Shown here one piece after another: positions 35,156 through 42,963 of a DNA stretch of 64,000 nt. A model generated the notes under the pieces. The model had not been told where the DNA came from and searched no databases. It worked only from the letters and a program-made list of their open reading frames with translations. A program made the translations under genes and the position numbers. Location of the stretch: the NCBI RefSeq assembly GCF_000737705.1, contig NZ_JPRH01000001.1:620001-684000 (forward strand), written 5' to 3'. How positions within the stretch are numbered: the first letter of the stretch is position 1; every line of letters begins with the position of its first letter. Source of the DNA: Chryseobacterium soli. GTDB taxonomy: Bacteria > Bacteroidota > Bacteroidia > Flavobacteriales > Weeksellaceae.

Positions 35156-35966
35156 ATTTTATGATAAACTTCACGGTTGGTTGTTTCCAATAGATGAATA
35201 CGAAAGAGATATTGTACCCGTTTCTTCATACCATTATTATAGTCCTTCACCTTTTCAAAAGGTGATGTTAGATTATTTGGCTTGGAACGGAGTTGATAAA
35301 AAGGGAAACGTGACCAATAAAAAGGTTTATCCAACCCTTGCTGAAATTCAGAAAAACCGAACAGCACTTAGAGAATGTGGTTTTGCAAACGGTGAGTATA
35401 TCGAGAAACTTATTGTTTTTCAGTTTCTGGAAATGAAAGTAAATATTCCTGATTTGAATCCAGTAATGTTTGCTAATTTTTATGAAGGGCAGTATCATAA
35501 TATTAAACTAGCCAGATTTGTCACTTTAGAGGCTCAAAAATCAAATAAAATCACAAAGGAATACTACGACACCACAAGAGGTTTTTTAATTGAAATTCAA
35601 GGCTTTTTAGGGGTTGTTGATTTAAGAACCCGAATTGAGTGTAAATTTACTGAATGTGAAAATTGGAATAACTTTTCCAGAGTTGAGGAATTCGTAACTC
35701 CTTTTGCAAAGATAGCTTTAAATTGTGATACGTTAGGCAGGTTTAGCTTCAATTATTTTATAAACCCTCATCTCAAAGAACTTGTAGGGGAATCTTTGGG
35801 TGATGCAGTTGAAAAATATTTTGATGAGTTGGCTAATGAAATGAAAGACTTTGTAAAAATGATTCCTTTGGAGAGGAGGTATGACAGATACTTTGAGGAG
35901 TTGTTGAGATTTACAAAGATATACCCACATTATAAAGCTGTTGTTACAGAGAAAAATTCTTTATAA
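35142..35966 (+). CDS. Cytosolic protein of unknown function, element-encoded
   Basis: 274 residues, overlapping the preceding gene by 14 nt. No signal peptide, membrane helix or P-loop, so it is not a Zot-type assembly ATPase. It is rich in aromatic residues ('MTGSRFYDKLHGWLFPIDEYERD', 'YHYYSPSPFQKVMLDYLAW') and ends with 'FVKMIPLERRYDRYFEELLRFTKIYPHYK'. Not recognised. A terminator (36011-36037) ends this unit. Confidence 0.6.
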   Translation: MTGSRFYDKLHGWLFPIDEYERDIVPVSSYHYYSPSPFQKVMLDYLAWNGVDKKGNVTNKKVYPTLAEIQKNRTALRECGFANGEYIEKLIVFQFLEMKVNIPDLNPVMFANFYEGQYHNIKLARFVTLEAQKSNKITKEYYDTTRGFLIEIQGFLGVVDLRTRIECKFTECENWNNFSRVEEFVTPFAKIALNCDTLGRFSFNYFINPHLKELVGESLGDAVEKYFDELANEMKDFVKMIPLERRYDRYFEELLRFTKIYPHYKAVVTEKNSL

Positions 35967-36266
35967 ATCAAACAACAAGCATAGACCTTATACGAGGTTT
36001 TAGAGCAAGTAATTCCCTCTAAATTTCAGAGGGAATTTTCGTGCCTATACATAGTGTAAACACTTACGTGCCATATTTTATATATTAAAATATTGATTAT
36101 CAGTAATTTACTGAAAACAAATGGCAGGTTGAATTTTGAGGGTTAAAAACTCTAAAAAATCATTTGGAAAATTGAGCTTTTAATTGCTTCAATTTTCTTT
36201 GTGTCAAGCTTCATTTTTTCAACCTTTTCAATCTCATAAATGATTTCATACTTCCCATTTTCATTA
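35967..36266. other. 300-bp region with terminator and gene remnant
   Basis: It contains the terminator at 36011-36037 and, on the minus strand, a start-less 46-codon reading frame (36152-36292) that looks like the C-terminal end of a lost gene. Nothing else was seen. Confidence 0.6.
36011..36041 (+). terminator. Terminator of the lipoprotein/anchor operon
   Basis: Stem AATTCCCTCT (36011-36020) / AGAGGGAATT (36028-36037), 7-nt loop, then TTTTC. Confidence 0.82.
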
Positions 36267-36292
36267 TTATAGAATTGAGAAAAAGTGTTCTT
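36152..36292 (-). pseudogene. Start-less gene remnant behind the immunity gene
   Basis: In a second minus-strand frame, 46 codons (ending TAG at 36152) encode a hydrophilic Lys/Glu-rich sequence including 'FYNNENGKYEIIYEIEKVEK' and ending 'SIFQMIF'. Stops lie immediately upstream and no usable start exists. RHS and other polymorphic-toxin loci often keep pieces of older immunity genes in this place, so it may be a relic; too short to prove. Confidence 0.35.
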
Positions 36293-36872
36293 TTAAATTG
36301 ACTATTGAATTTTTACTGTTCTTATATTTATCTTCAAAATCATTTACTATCTCAACATTTTTTATAAAATTATAACTTATCTCATCTCCTAAAATATTTT
36401 CTAAAACAATGTCAATAAGAGTGTGTTTATCATCATCTTTTAGATTGGTTATATTGAGGCATCGAACAATAATGTCAAAAGTATTATCTGGAAATTTTAA
36501 CAATACATACTCCCAACTTGAAACACTAATACTATCTCCAAAGCCTAAAGTATCTTTGATTGATAGGGTGAAGTCCCAAATTTTTGCAGGTTTGTAATGG
36601 CTAAATTCCCAACTTGTAATGTTTGGAGCTAAGCTAACAATGTGCTTTGCTAATTGAAATAATTCTCTGTTTCCACCAGCAGATACAATTAGCATGTTTT
36701 CTTTAATTAAACCTTCTCTGATTTCCCAGTTAAAATCTCCAAGAGCTAAAATTTTACTGTCTAACTGTTCAATTAAATCATTGTTTATCTTATCTGAAAC
36801 TAATAGTTCGTTGTTTGAGTTAAACCAATTCCAAAAATCATCTATATTATCGGTGTTGTGTATCTTTTCCAT
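36267..36872 (-). CDS. Probable immunity protein for the RHS toxin (DUF695-like)
   Basis: 201 residues, no signal peptide, acidic overall. Its 5' end overlaps the toxin gene's 3' end by 26 nt, the normal order for toxin then immunity. The block 'MLIVSAGGNRELFQLAKHIVSLAPNI' and 'WEFSHYKPAK' resembles DUF695-type proteins, a group found among immunity families. It would bind and silence the GIY-YIG-like toxin tip in the producer cell. Family assignment is by eye; the immunity role rests on position and overlap. Confidence 0.65.
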   Translation of the reverse strand: MEKIHNTDNIDDFWNWFNSNNELLVSDKINNDLIEQLDSKILALGDFNWEIREGLIKENMLIVSAGGNRELFQLAKHIVSLAPNITSWEFSHYKPAKIWDFTLSIKDTLGFGDSISVSSWEYVLLKFPDNTFDIIVRCLNITNLKDDDKHTLIDIVLENILGDEISYNFIKNVEIVNDFEDKYKNSKNSIVNLKEHFFSIL

Positions 36873-39800
36873 ATTTTTGTTCTAAATCTTTCATTCTCTC
36901 TGGTCTTACCTCGTTTCTCTTATTGTCCAGATTCTCAATACCCCCTTCTTTATCTATTGCTTTTTGTTCTTTGTAAGCACCTTCTCCAGCTTTTTTAGGG
37001 TTGTATGTATCAATTATTTCTGCTCCACTTCTATCTCTTCCATCTTTTGCTCCTGCTCCTCTTTTTTCTGGGCTTGATTGTCTTGTTCTTCCAACATAGG
37101 GCTTGCCACTTTCAGTTTTTTCACTTGGAACCCTATAAATCTTCCCTGTGTTTTCCGTAGAGCTTTCAGCTAATTCTGGTTTCACCTGCTCTATTGTCTT
37201 GTCCATTGATTTTGGAGCAGTAGTTTCAGGTTTTCCTCCCTCGACTATGGATTCAAACCAGTTTCCTATTTTTTCCCAAAATCCAGGAGGTGTTGGAGGT
37301 GGAGTAGCTCTGCCAGTTAGCATGATAGGCTCAATTGACTGTTCTCTAATCATGGCTTCAGCAATCGGAGTGGTTGGTCTTACTGCTGAATTAGACATCA
37401 TTAAAAATTCAAATGGTACTAACTCTAATCCTTCTAATTCTTTTCCCCGACCAATCTTATTTTCCTGAAATGCAAAAGGTGAGTTGTACGTGTACTTTTC
37501 AGCCAAAGGGTCAACATTGAAAAATCTTCCCAATTCTGGAATATTATTTCTCCATTTAAAAGAACCCCATCCTGTTTCCTTTTGTCTTTCCTGACCTTGA
37601 AAACCGTAAGTATAACTTTGTAATTGGGTAAAAGTCCCATTATAACCTTGATATTCCAGCCCAAAAGGATAATAGTTTGTTTCTCTATCAATCGTGGCTG
37701 TATTGTTTGAGTTATAGTAAGCTAATCTTACATTTCCCCAAATATCGGAATAATTGTAAACATATCTTTTCTTTTGATAATCATAATAGCCCTCACTTGT
37801 TGGGAAAAACTGCAAATTGTTAAAACTTCCTTGTCCAAAATACTGGAAACCATCGAGATAATCCGTATCCTCAGTGAGCATTAAACCACTTTTTGAAGCA
37901 TAGTAAGTGTAAGCTTTCTTTAGTTTTGTCCCATCTGCCCTGTAAAAGAGTTTAATGTTATTGTTATTCTGAGAGAAATTAACAATTGTTGGCAGGTTCA
38001 GGTGATTGTAAGAAATGTTTGTTATCTCTTTGTCAACATGATTTATCATGTTTCCGTTAAGGTCATAGGCAATTGTATTGCCACCGTTTGGATAGCCTAA
38101 ATTATTACTGCTGTTATCAGTGACATTAAGAAGCTGATTTCCTTTGTAAGAGCTGTAAACCAAATCATCAATCAACATTGCAGTATTGTTGTACGATTGG
38201 TATCGTTTCAGAGTTTGGATATTCCCATTCTCATCATAAGTCAAAAATTCTCCGTAGCCATTGGTTACTGGAACAGTTGCCAAAGGTTCAAGATATGAAG
38301 CATCTGTAAGCCTGTCTAACTTGTCATACTTGTAACCGTATCTTCTCAAAGTATTTCCGTTGGCTGTTTTCCAGTCAAACTCTGATATACTGCCATTGTA
38401 TTTTGCTGGTGCAACGGATGATGAAACGGGATTATCATATTTTAATTCAAATCCAAACAACTTGTTATTAAAGCTGGTTTGGTTGTTAGGATTGTTAACC
38501 GAAGTTAGCCAACCTCTTATGTTGTAAGTATAATCAATAGACTGTAATGGTGTTCCTGTAGTGTTTCCAGTCTTTTTATTTATTTGTTGCCCAATCTCAT
38601 TGTAAGTATTTTCTGCCAGTAACTCTTCTTGTAAATTATCAACTTGATGAAATTGTTTTAAAAGTCTGTTTTGGTTATCATAAACAAACCTTTCCTTTAC
38701 CTTAACCTCAGCATCATTGGCTGTCTTTTTGTGATATGTGTAACTTTCCTCAACCAATCCTGTAAAATCAAGTTTAAACTCTTTGTTTGTGTAACCTCCT
38801 AAATGATTGATTGTTTTTAAAGCTACTGGTTTTCCCGTACTTTCGTAGTAAGTGTAAGTTTTAGTCCAGTTGTCATCATCAATGTTCTTTACATAACTGG
38901 CTACTTGAACACCGTTTGTTGAAGCATCATTATTTGCATCTAATGTGTCTGGTAAAATGTACTGACCTAAAACCGTTGCTGGGATTGCTGGGGCTTCTAC
39001 TGGGTAAGTATCATAATAATTTAATGTTAAAACGGTCATACTTCCAGTTGGAAAAGCCTGTTTGTCATAGTAAATGTTTATACCTTGTAAACTGAAAGGA
39101 ACTCTGCTTCTCCTTTCGTTGTTTCCAGCATTGGCAGACATATTATTCAATGCACTTTGCATTGCCTGTCTTGTAGCTGTGTTAGCAAAGAATCCTGTAT
39201 AAACTACTCTGCCAAACTCATCGTATTTGGTGAAAAGCCAACCCTTAGTATTGAAATTATTATTTGCAGTTCTTAAAACTGCATCCTGTGCTAAAACTGG
39301 TCTATCCTGTTTGTCATAAACTATATATTGCCATCCTTTGCCAGGTATTTTCTTTTCAACTTCTCTATTTCTCCCATCATATCGGTATTGATAGCATAAA
39401 TCATCTAAAATAGCCTGTGTTACAACATTTCCGTTGCTTTTAATCTGCTTTACAGCTTTGGGTGGGATTACAAATGCTTTATGGTTGTATTCATTGTAGA
39501 CATAATAGGTGTCAATATCCTGTGTACCATCGGTATTACGAATCAGTAATATTTGACCTCTACCATTTTTAAACTGAATTACTGGGTTTCCATCCTCATC
39601 GGTTACAGTTGTTTTATAAAGAGTTGCAGGTTTAAAATACCCATTGTTTTCTGCTGTAACGGTTAATGTGGAAACAGTGTTTGTAACATTGCTAACTGTG
39701 TTTATGGTTGTATTTGTTACGAATCCTAACACCTCATTTGCATTGTTAGCCTCGTACTTAATTTTTTCAGTATGACCTGAGCTCATTTTCCATGAATCAC

Positions 39801-40206
39801 CAGCCTGTGCAAGTTGCAAAACTCGGTCTAAGGGTGAGTTTTCAAGTTCCTTTTCTGCAAAAGCATTTGATACACCATAGTAAGAATTTGCTGGATTTTC
39901 ATTTGTCACACCTGAATGTATGGCAGAATTTAATGTGCTTATCGGAGTTGGTAAGATTTCTTTTGTCCTTCTTCCAAATCCATCATAAGTGATTGGAGTA
40001 ACTAAATCCCTTCCTGTTGGAGTTGCTTTAACATTTACAATCTGTTTCGGTCTTCCTAAACCATCAAAATAAGTAACTGCTTCTGACTTTTTTGTACAAT
40101 CTTCATTCAAGCAAGTGATAGATTGAATGTAATTCTCAGTGGGTGACAATTGCCCCGATAACTGGCTGTAAAGAGCCAGTATAAAGAGAAATAAAAATTT
40201 CTTCAT
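36847..40206 (-). CDS. RHS-repeat polymorphic toxin with GIY-YIG-like C-terminal domain
   Basis: 1119 residues. Signal peptide 'MKKFLFLFILALYSQLSGQ', then a DUF6443-like N-terminal region ('VTYFDGLGRPKQIVNVKATP', 'TPITYDGFGRRTKEILP'), many YD/RHS repeats, and the RHS core near 870-935 ('YPFGLEYQGY', 'GRFFNVDPLAEKYTYNSPFAF'). After a linker, the last ~99 residues (from ~1021) form a separate domain with 'IYRV' (GIY-like), 'PYVGRTR' (YIG plus Arg), 'AYKEQ' (Glu) and 'LDNKRNE' (Asn), the layout of GIY-YIG nucleases. The tip is probably a DNA-cutting toxin; the shell encloses and delivers it. It is carried as cargo of the integrated element. Confidence 0.85.
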   Translation of the reverse strand: MKKFLFLFILALYSQLSGQLSPTENYIQSITCLNEDCTKKSEAVTYFDGLGRPKQIVNVKATPTGRDLVTPITYDGFGRRTKEILPTPISTLNSAIHSGVTNENPANSYYGVSNAFAEKELENSPLDRVLQLAQAGDSWKMSSGHTEKIKYEANNANEVLGFVTNTTINTVSNVTNTVSTLTVTAENNGYFKPATLYKTTVTDEDGNPVIQFKNGRGQILLIRNTDGTQDIDTYYVYNEYNHKAFVIPPKAVKQIKSNGNVVTQAILDDLCYQYRYDGRNREVEKKIPGKGWQYIVYDKQDRPVLAQDAVLRTANNNFNTKGWLFTKYDEFGRVVYTGFFANTATRQAMQSALNNMSANAGNNERRSRVPFSLQGINIYYDKQAFPTGSMTVLTLNYYDTYPVEAPAIPATVLGQYILPDTLDANNDASTNGVQVASYVKNIDDDNWTKTYTYYESTGKPVALKTINHLGGYTNKEFKLDFTGLVEESYTYHKKTANDAEVKVKERFVYDNQNRLLKQFHQVDNLQEELLAENTYNEIGQQINKKTGNTTGTPLQSIDYTYNIRGWLTSVNNPNNQTSFNNKLFGFELKYDNPVSSSVAPAKYNGSISEFDWKTANGNTLRRYGYKYDKLDRLTDASYLEPLATVPVTNGYGEFLTYDENGNIQTLKRYQSYNNTAMLIDDLVYSSYKGNQLLNVTDNSSNNLGYPNGGNTIAYDLNGNMINHVDKEITNISYNHLNLPTIVNFSQNNNNIKLFYRADGTKLKKAYTYYASKSGLMLTEDTDYLDGFQYFGQGSFNNLQFFPTSEGYYDYQKKRYVYNYSDIWGNVRLAYYNSNNTATIDRETNYYPFGLEYQGYNGTFTQLQSYTYGFQGQERQKETGWGSFKWRNNIPELGRFFNVDPLAEKYTYNSPFAFQENKIGRGKELEGLELVPFEFLMMSNSAVRPTTPIAEAMIREQSIEPIMLTGRATPPPTPPGFWEKIGNWFESIVEGGKPETTAPKSMDKTIEQVKPELAESSTENTGKIYRVPSEKTESGKPYVGRTRQSSPEKRGAGAKDGRDRSGAEIIDTYNPKKAGEGAYKEQKAIDKEGGIENLDNKRNEVRPERMKDLEQKYGKDTQHR

Positions 40207-40630
40207 AATAATTTTGTGTTAAATTCAATTCAAAGGGCAAGTATAATAATTTTTTTTAATTCTACCTATGGGGAAAACCACATATTTGAATGGGGATTTT
40301 TACTATCTTGCTTTATGAGTCAAAGATATATAAGGGTAACGACAAAACGTGTCACATTAAAATTTGATTTAAAGTTATTATGAAAATTATATGTTGAGAA
40401 CTCTGGCTTATCCAGAATGTGAAAACCTCTTTTTATGTATCGTGTAAGTACCCATATAGAAAACAACCCCTCCCTCGATTTGACATTTTTATGTACTCCC
40501 CTTAAATCCCCAGATTTTAATCCTGTAACATGATTTTTGAAAGGTTTATGAAAAAACAATCCTAAGATTTTATTTTAAGATTTTTAAAAAAGTGATAATT
40601 TTTGTTAGAAATGACAATGAATTTTTGTCC

Positions 40631-40700
40631 ACCTTGACCGAAACCTTGACTTCATTTTACTATTTTTAGATTTAAGCCTTGACTTAAACCTTGACCTTGA
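40631..40700 (+). repeat. Paired ACCTTGAC repeats near attR (integrase arm-site candidates)
   Basis: ACCTTGAC at 40631-40638 and 40643-40650, then GCCTTGAC 40676-40683 and ACCTTGAC 40688-40695, a partial copy to 40700. Each pair is spaced 12 bp start to start, the two pairs 45 bp apart. TTTTACTATTTTT precedes the second pair, as it does the pair next to the integrase (29791-29831). Confidence 0.75.
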
Positions 40701-40736
40701 TAAAATAAAAAAGCACCTACATTACTGTAAGTGCTT
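40701..40736 (-). terminator. Element-supplied terminator of tRNA-Asn
   Basis: Stem AAGCACCTAC (40711-40720) / GTAAGTGCTT (40727-40736), one G-T pair, loop ATTACT. On the minus strand, T-rich sequence (complement of 40701-40710) follows. It replaces the original terminator left at 29622-29651. Confidence 0.8.
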
Positions 40737-40748
40737 GATTTTCAACTG

Positions 40749-40822
40749 CTCCTCCTCTTGGGCTCGAACCAAGGACCCTCTGATTAACAGTCAGATGCTC
40801 TAACCAACTGAGCTAAGGAGGA
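40749..40822 (-). tRNA. tRNA-Asn (GTT), 3' half supplied by the element (attR)
   Basis: A 74-nt cloverleaf: acceptor TCCTCCT/AGGAGGA, D-arm GCTC/GAGC, anticodon arm TCTGA-CTGTTAA-TCAGA (anticodon GTT), T-arm CTTGG-TTCGAGC-CCAAG, discriminator G, CCA not encoded. It is identical to the tRNA at 45604 except in the T-stem and adjacent bases, which come from the integrated element; the core repeat is 40774-40790. Confidence 0.96.
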
Positions 40823-40845
40823 ATGTTCCTCTGTTTGGAGTGGTG

Positions 40846-40876
40846 CAAATATAATATGAATATTTGTACAAAGCAA
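40846..40876 (-). promoter_or_regulatory. Promoter of tRNA-Asn
   Basis: On the minus strand TTG (40876-40874), 20 nt, TATATTTG (40853-40846) then GCACCAC. The other tRNA-Asn has a homologous promoter. Confidence 0.7.
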
Positions 40877-41090
40877 GTGTTTGAAGCAAATTCTATCGAA
40901 AAAATTGAATTTTTTGAAGGAATTTTTATTTTGTTTGAAGTTGAAAAAAGCTTCCTTTTTTTATCTGTCTATTTTTCAGTATTTTGAGGGGATGATAAAA
41001 ATTTCATAGCTAAAAGCTGAAAAGTATAAATCTGAAGAATTTAGATTAAGAAAAACAGGGAAAAATTTGAAATATGCTGTGATTTCACTT

Positions 41091-41642
41091 CTAAACTGGA
41101 AAAACAACTAACTGAAATGTTTCATTCTTGCAGGTAAAAGGCCTTAATGCCGTCATTCCTAATCCCTGAATATGGACTGCGAGAGAATGTGTGTTTTTAT
41201 CGTTGATAAAAGCAGCACCAAGGTCATACTGGTTTTCAGTAAAATTTTTGACTGCATAAAATAATTTTTTTGCAATTCCCTGTCCTCTCCATTTTTGGTT
41301 AATCAGAATCGGGCCGTACAAAAATACCCGATATTCTGTTAAAGGTTTATGATTAAAAGTTTGTTGTTGGAAACTATTATACATCGCTTTTACAACCGGA
41401 TGTTCAGGAATAGGATCTGTGGTAGTCAGGCATACGAAACCTGCTAAATTTCCTTCTTCCAAGGCTACCAACACCCCTAAGTTTTTATTAATAGCATCCA
41501 GTGTATGTTCCGTCATGCTTGAAACAATAAACCCCTGTTTCTTTTCTTCTTCACTCAATTGGTCGGGAGTGTTAACATTTTGTAATTCTATAATCGCAGG
41601 ATAGTCTCTGGCTTCGGCTTTTCTGATAGTGATTGGGCTCAT
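41091..41642 (-). CDS. GNAT family N-acetyltransferase
   Basis: 183 residues from ATG 41642 ('MSPITIRKAEARDYPAIIELQ'); the frame is open further upstream but would run into the SPASM gene. It has GNAT motifs: beta1-alpha1 'ITIRKAEARDYPAIIELQN', beta4 'RVFLYGPILINQKWRGQGIAKKLFYAV' (acetyl-CoA P-loop Q/R-x-x-G-x-G/A as 'WRGQGIAKKL'). The substrate is unknown. It lies 81 bp behind the SPASM maturase on the same strand and could modify the peptide product or simply neighbour it. Confidence 0.85.
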   Translation of the reverse strand: MSPITIRKAEARDYPAIIELQNVNTPDQLSEEEKKQGFIVSSMTEHTLDAINKNLGVLVALEEGNLAGFVCLTTTDPIPEHPVVKAMYNSFQQQTFNHKPLTEYRVFLYGPILINQKWRGQGIAKKLFYAVKNFTENQYDLGAAFINDKNTHSLAVHIQGLGMTALRPFTCKNETFQLVVFPV

Positions 41643-41722
41643 AATGCTTTTCTGTGTTTTAAATATAACAGTTTTATGCTTTAAAGCTAACGAAAGAGCC
41701 GCTAATTTTCCTTGATAAAATG

Positions 41723-42796
41723 TTACATTCCATAATGATGCATTGCCTTCTCTTTTAATGGGTGCGTACTCCAATCTTCCCATTCTCCTGTATAGGGGCT
41801 ATAGCCACACTTTAAAGGTTTGGAAATGTCCAGTCCTTCATTATTGGTGTGGGAGCATTCAGTATAAGCCCGGCAATCTGTACAGATATATCTGAACTCA
41901 CAATCTTTACATATTTCAATATGATCTTTGGTCAGATTCCAGTATTGTTTAAAACCTTTTTTGTTGAATGCTTCTTCTAAATTTATTTCGTTTATATTTC
42001 CAAAACTTTGAGGCATGGATGGGCAATTTTTAATATTACCTTCAAAATCAATGGCTATTTTCTTATAAAGACAAGAGTTATGATGGTGTGCCTCTAAATA
42101 AAAACTATGGTTAAGATTAACATTTTTTAAATCAATGAGTCCGCAACTTAAAGGAATTTTAATTTCGTTTTTGATGATGGTCAGGTAGGTGGAACCCAAT
42201 GTCTGAAAATCTTCTGTAGGTTGTGAGTGTAGCGTTACATTAAGGAACTTATTTGAAATAGTATCATGAGTTTCTTTAATAAATGAAACCAATTGAGGGG
42301 TGTACTTGGCTATAATTGAAATTTCATGGATATTAGAGTTATTAAACGAATCTAATTTAGTAATAACTTTGATGATTTCGTGAAAATTTAATGTTTCTGA
42401 AAATCTGATTTGAAGATATTTAATCTTTAAAATACAAATATGTTGTATCAAAGTATCATTTAAAGTTTCAGAATTATTAATATCTAAAATTAAGTATTCA
42501 ACATTCGAGGGTGTTTCATTAAAGTGAGAGGAGGTCTTAAAGTTTAATAATTCTTTTTTGGTTTTTACTATATATCCTAAATTGTTGTCCAAAATAAAAT
42601 TAAGATATTCCTCTAACGTTTCCAAGCTATCCTGATCTAATTGTTTTTTCAATACTGAATAATTCTCTTGCTCATTGGAGAGTAAGTCGTAAAAAGCATT
42701 TGGAATTATGTGTAGGAACCCTGTATTAGTATCAAAAATAATAGATTTTTGGGCGCCTTTAGTAATTTTTACGGAATTAAATAATTTTAAAAACAT
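41723..42796 (-). CDS. gwsS: Grasp-with-spasm system SPASM-domain maturase
   Basis: 357 residues. The C-terminal SPASM domain has many Cys: 'SCGLIDL', 'NSCLYKKIAIDFEGNIKNCPSMP', 'ICKDCEFRYICTDCRAYTECS', 'KCGYSPYTGEW', which would bind auxiliary Fe-S clusters. No CxxxCxxC motif is found in the N-terminal half, so a normal radical-SAM cluster is absent, as reported for the SPASM partner of grasp-with-spasm systems. It should act with the ATP-grasp ligase on the precursor peptide. It starts 2 nt after the stop of the 54-aa gene, in a tight operon. Confidence 0.85.
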   Translation of the reverse strand: MFLKLFNSVKITKGAQKSIIFDTNTGFLHIIPNAFYDLLSNEQENYSVLKKQLDQDSLETLEEYLNFILDNNLGYIVKTKKELLNFKTSSHFNETPSNVEYLILDINNSETLNDTLIQHICILKIKYLQIRFSETLNFHEIIKVITKLDSFNNSNIHEISIIAKYTPQLVSFIKETHDTISNKFLNVTLHSQPTEDFQTLGSTYLTIIKNEIKIPLSCGLIDLKNVNLNHSFYLEAHHHNSCLYKKIAIDFEGNIKNCPSMPQSFGNINEINLEEAFNKKGFKQYWNLTKDHIEICKDCEFRYICTDCRAYTECSHTNNEGLDISKPLKCGYSPYTGEWEDWSTHPLKEKAMHHYGM

Positions 42797-42798
42797 CT

Positions 42799-42963
42799 TT
42801 AATATAAAAGTGAATAATGTTTTGTTGAACGTGAAATCTTAGTTCTATTGCTTTTTTTGTCTTTATTTTCAGAATATTTAACCTGAGAGAGGTTGTTGCT
42901 TTTTTTCCATTCCTGTAATGAAAATTCAAGTCCTTTTAAATGTAATGCTTCCTGGTTTTTCAT
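42799..42963 (-). CDS. 54-aa basic protein between gwsG and gwsS, unrecognised
   Basis: ATG 42963 overlaps the gwsG TGA as ATGA, and the TAA (42799) is 2 nt before the gwsS ATG, so this frame is embedded in the operon. The protein starts 'MKNQEALHLKGLEFSLQEWK', followed by a Lys/Ser/Asn-rich stretch ending 'STKHYSLLY'. The first 20 residues resemble an amphipathic helix. There is no leader Gly-Gly site, no Cys. It may be a second precursor, a leader-binding partner or a folding aid; I do not recognise it. Confidence 0.6.
   Translation of the reverse strand: MKNQEALHLKGLEFSLQEWKKSNNLSQVKYSENKDKKSNRTKISRSTKHYSLLY

Larger units (their letters stand above)
40207..40748. other. 542-bp non-coding right end of the element
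   Basis: There is no supported gene. It holds the upstream region of the RHS gene (a TATACTTG near-consensus -7 box on the minus strand), the ACCTTGAC repeat array at 40631-40700, and the element-supplied tRNA terminator (40701-40736). Confidence 0.7.
29653..40790. mobile_element. Integrated element of ~11.1 kb in tRNA-Asn
   Basis: The element is bounded by a 17-bp direct repeat inside tRNA-Asn (29678-29694 and 40774-40790); the excised circle would be 11,096 bp. A tyrosine integrase sits just inside attL. Other modules are an RteC-like gene, an excisionase-like HTH gene, a gpII-like Rep gene, a structured non-coding region, four unrecognised genes and an RHS toxin/immunity pair. No relaxase, VirB/Tra or phage Zot/portal/capsid gene was recognised, so it is not a complete conjugative element or known tailed phage. 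Arginine codons in its genes are mostly AGA/AGG with few CGN, unlike flanking genes such as menD, which suggests transfer. Confidence 0.88.

Noticed and set aside
40320-40559. 79-aa minus-strand open frame upstream of the RHS gene
   Set aside because: No recognisable domain, no promoter or close neighbour, and its composition looks like chance translation of AT-rich DNA at the element's right end.
29653-40790. Integrative conjugative element or tailed prophage
   Set aside because: No relaxase, coupling protein, Tra/VirB, portal, terminase or capsid gene was found within the boundaries.
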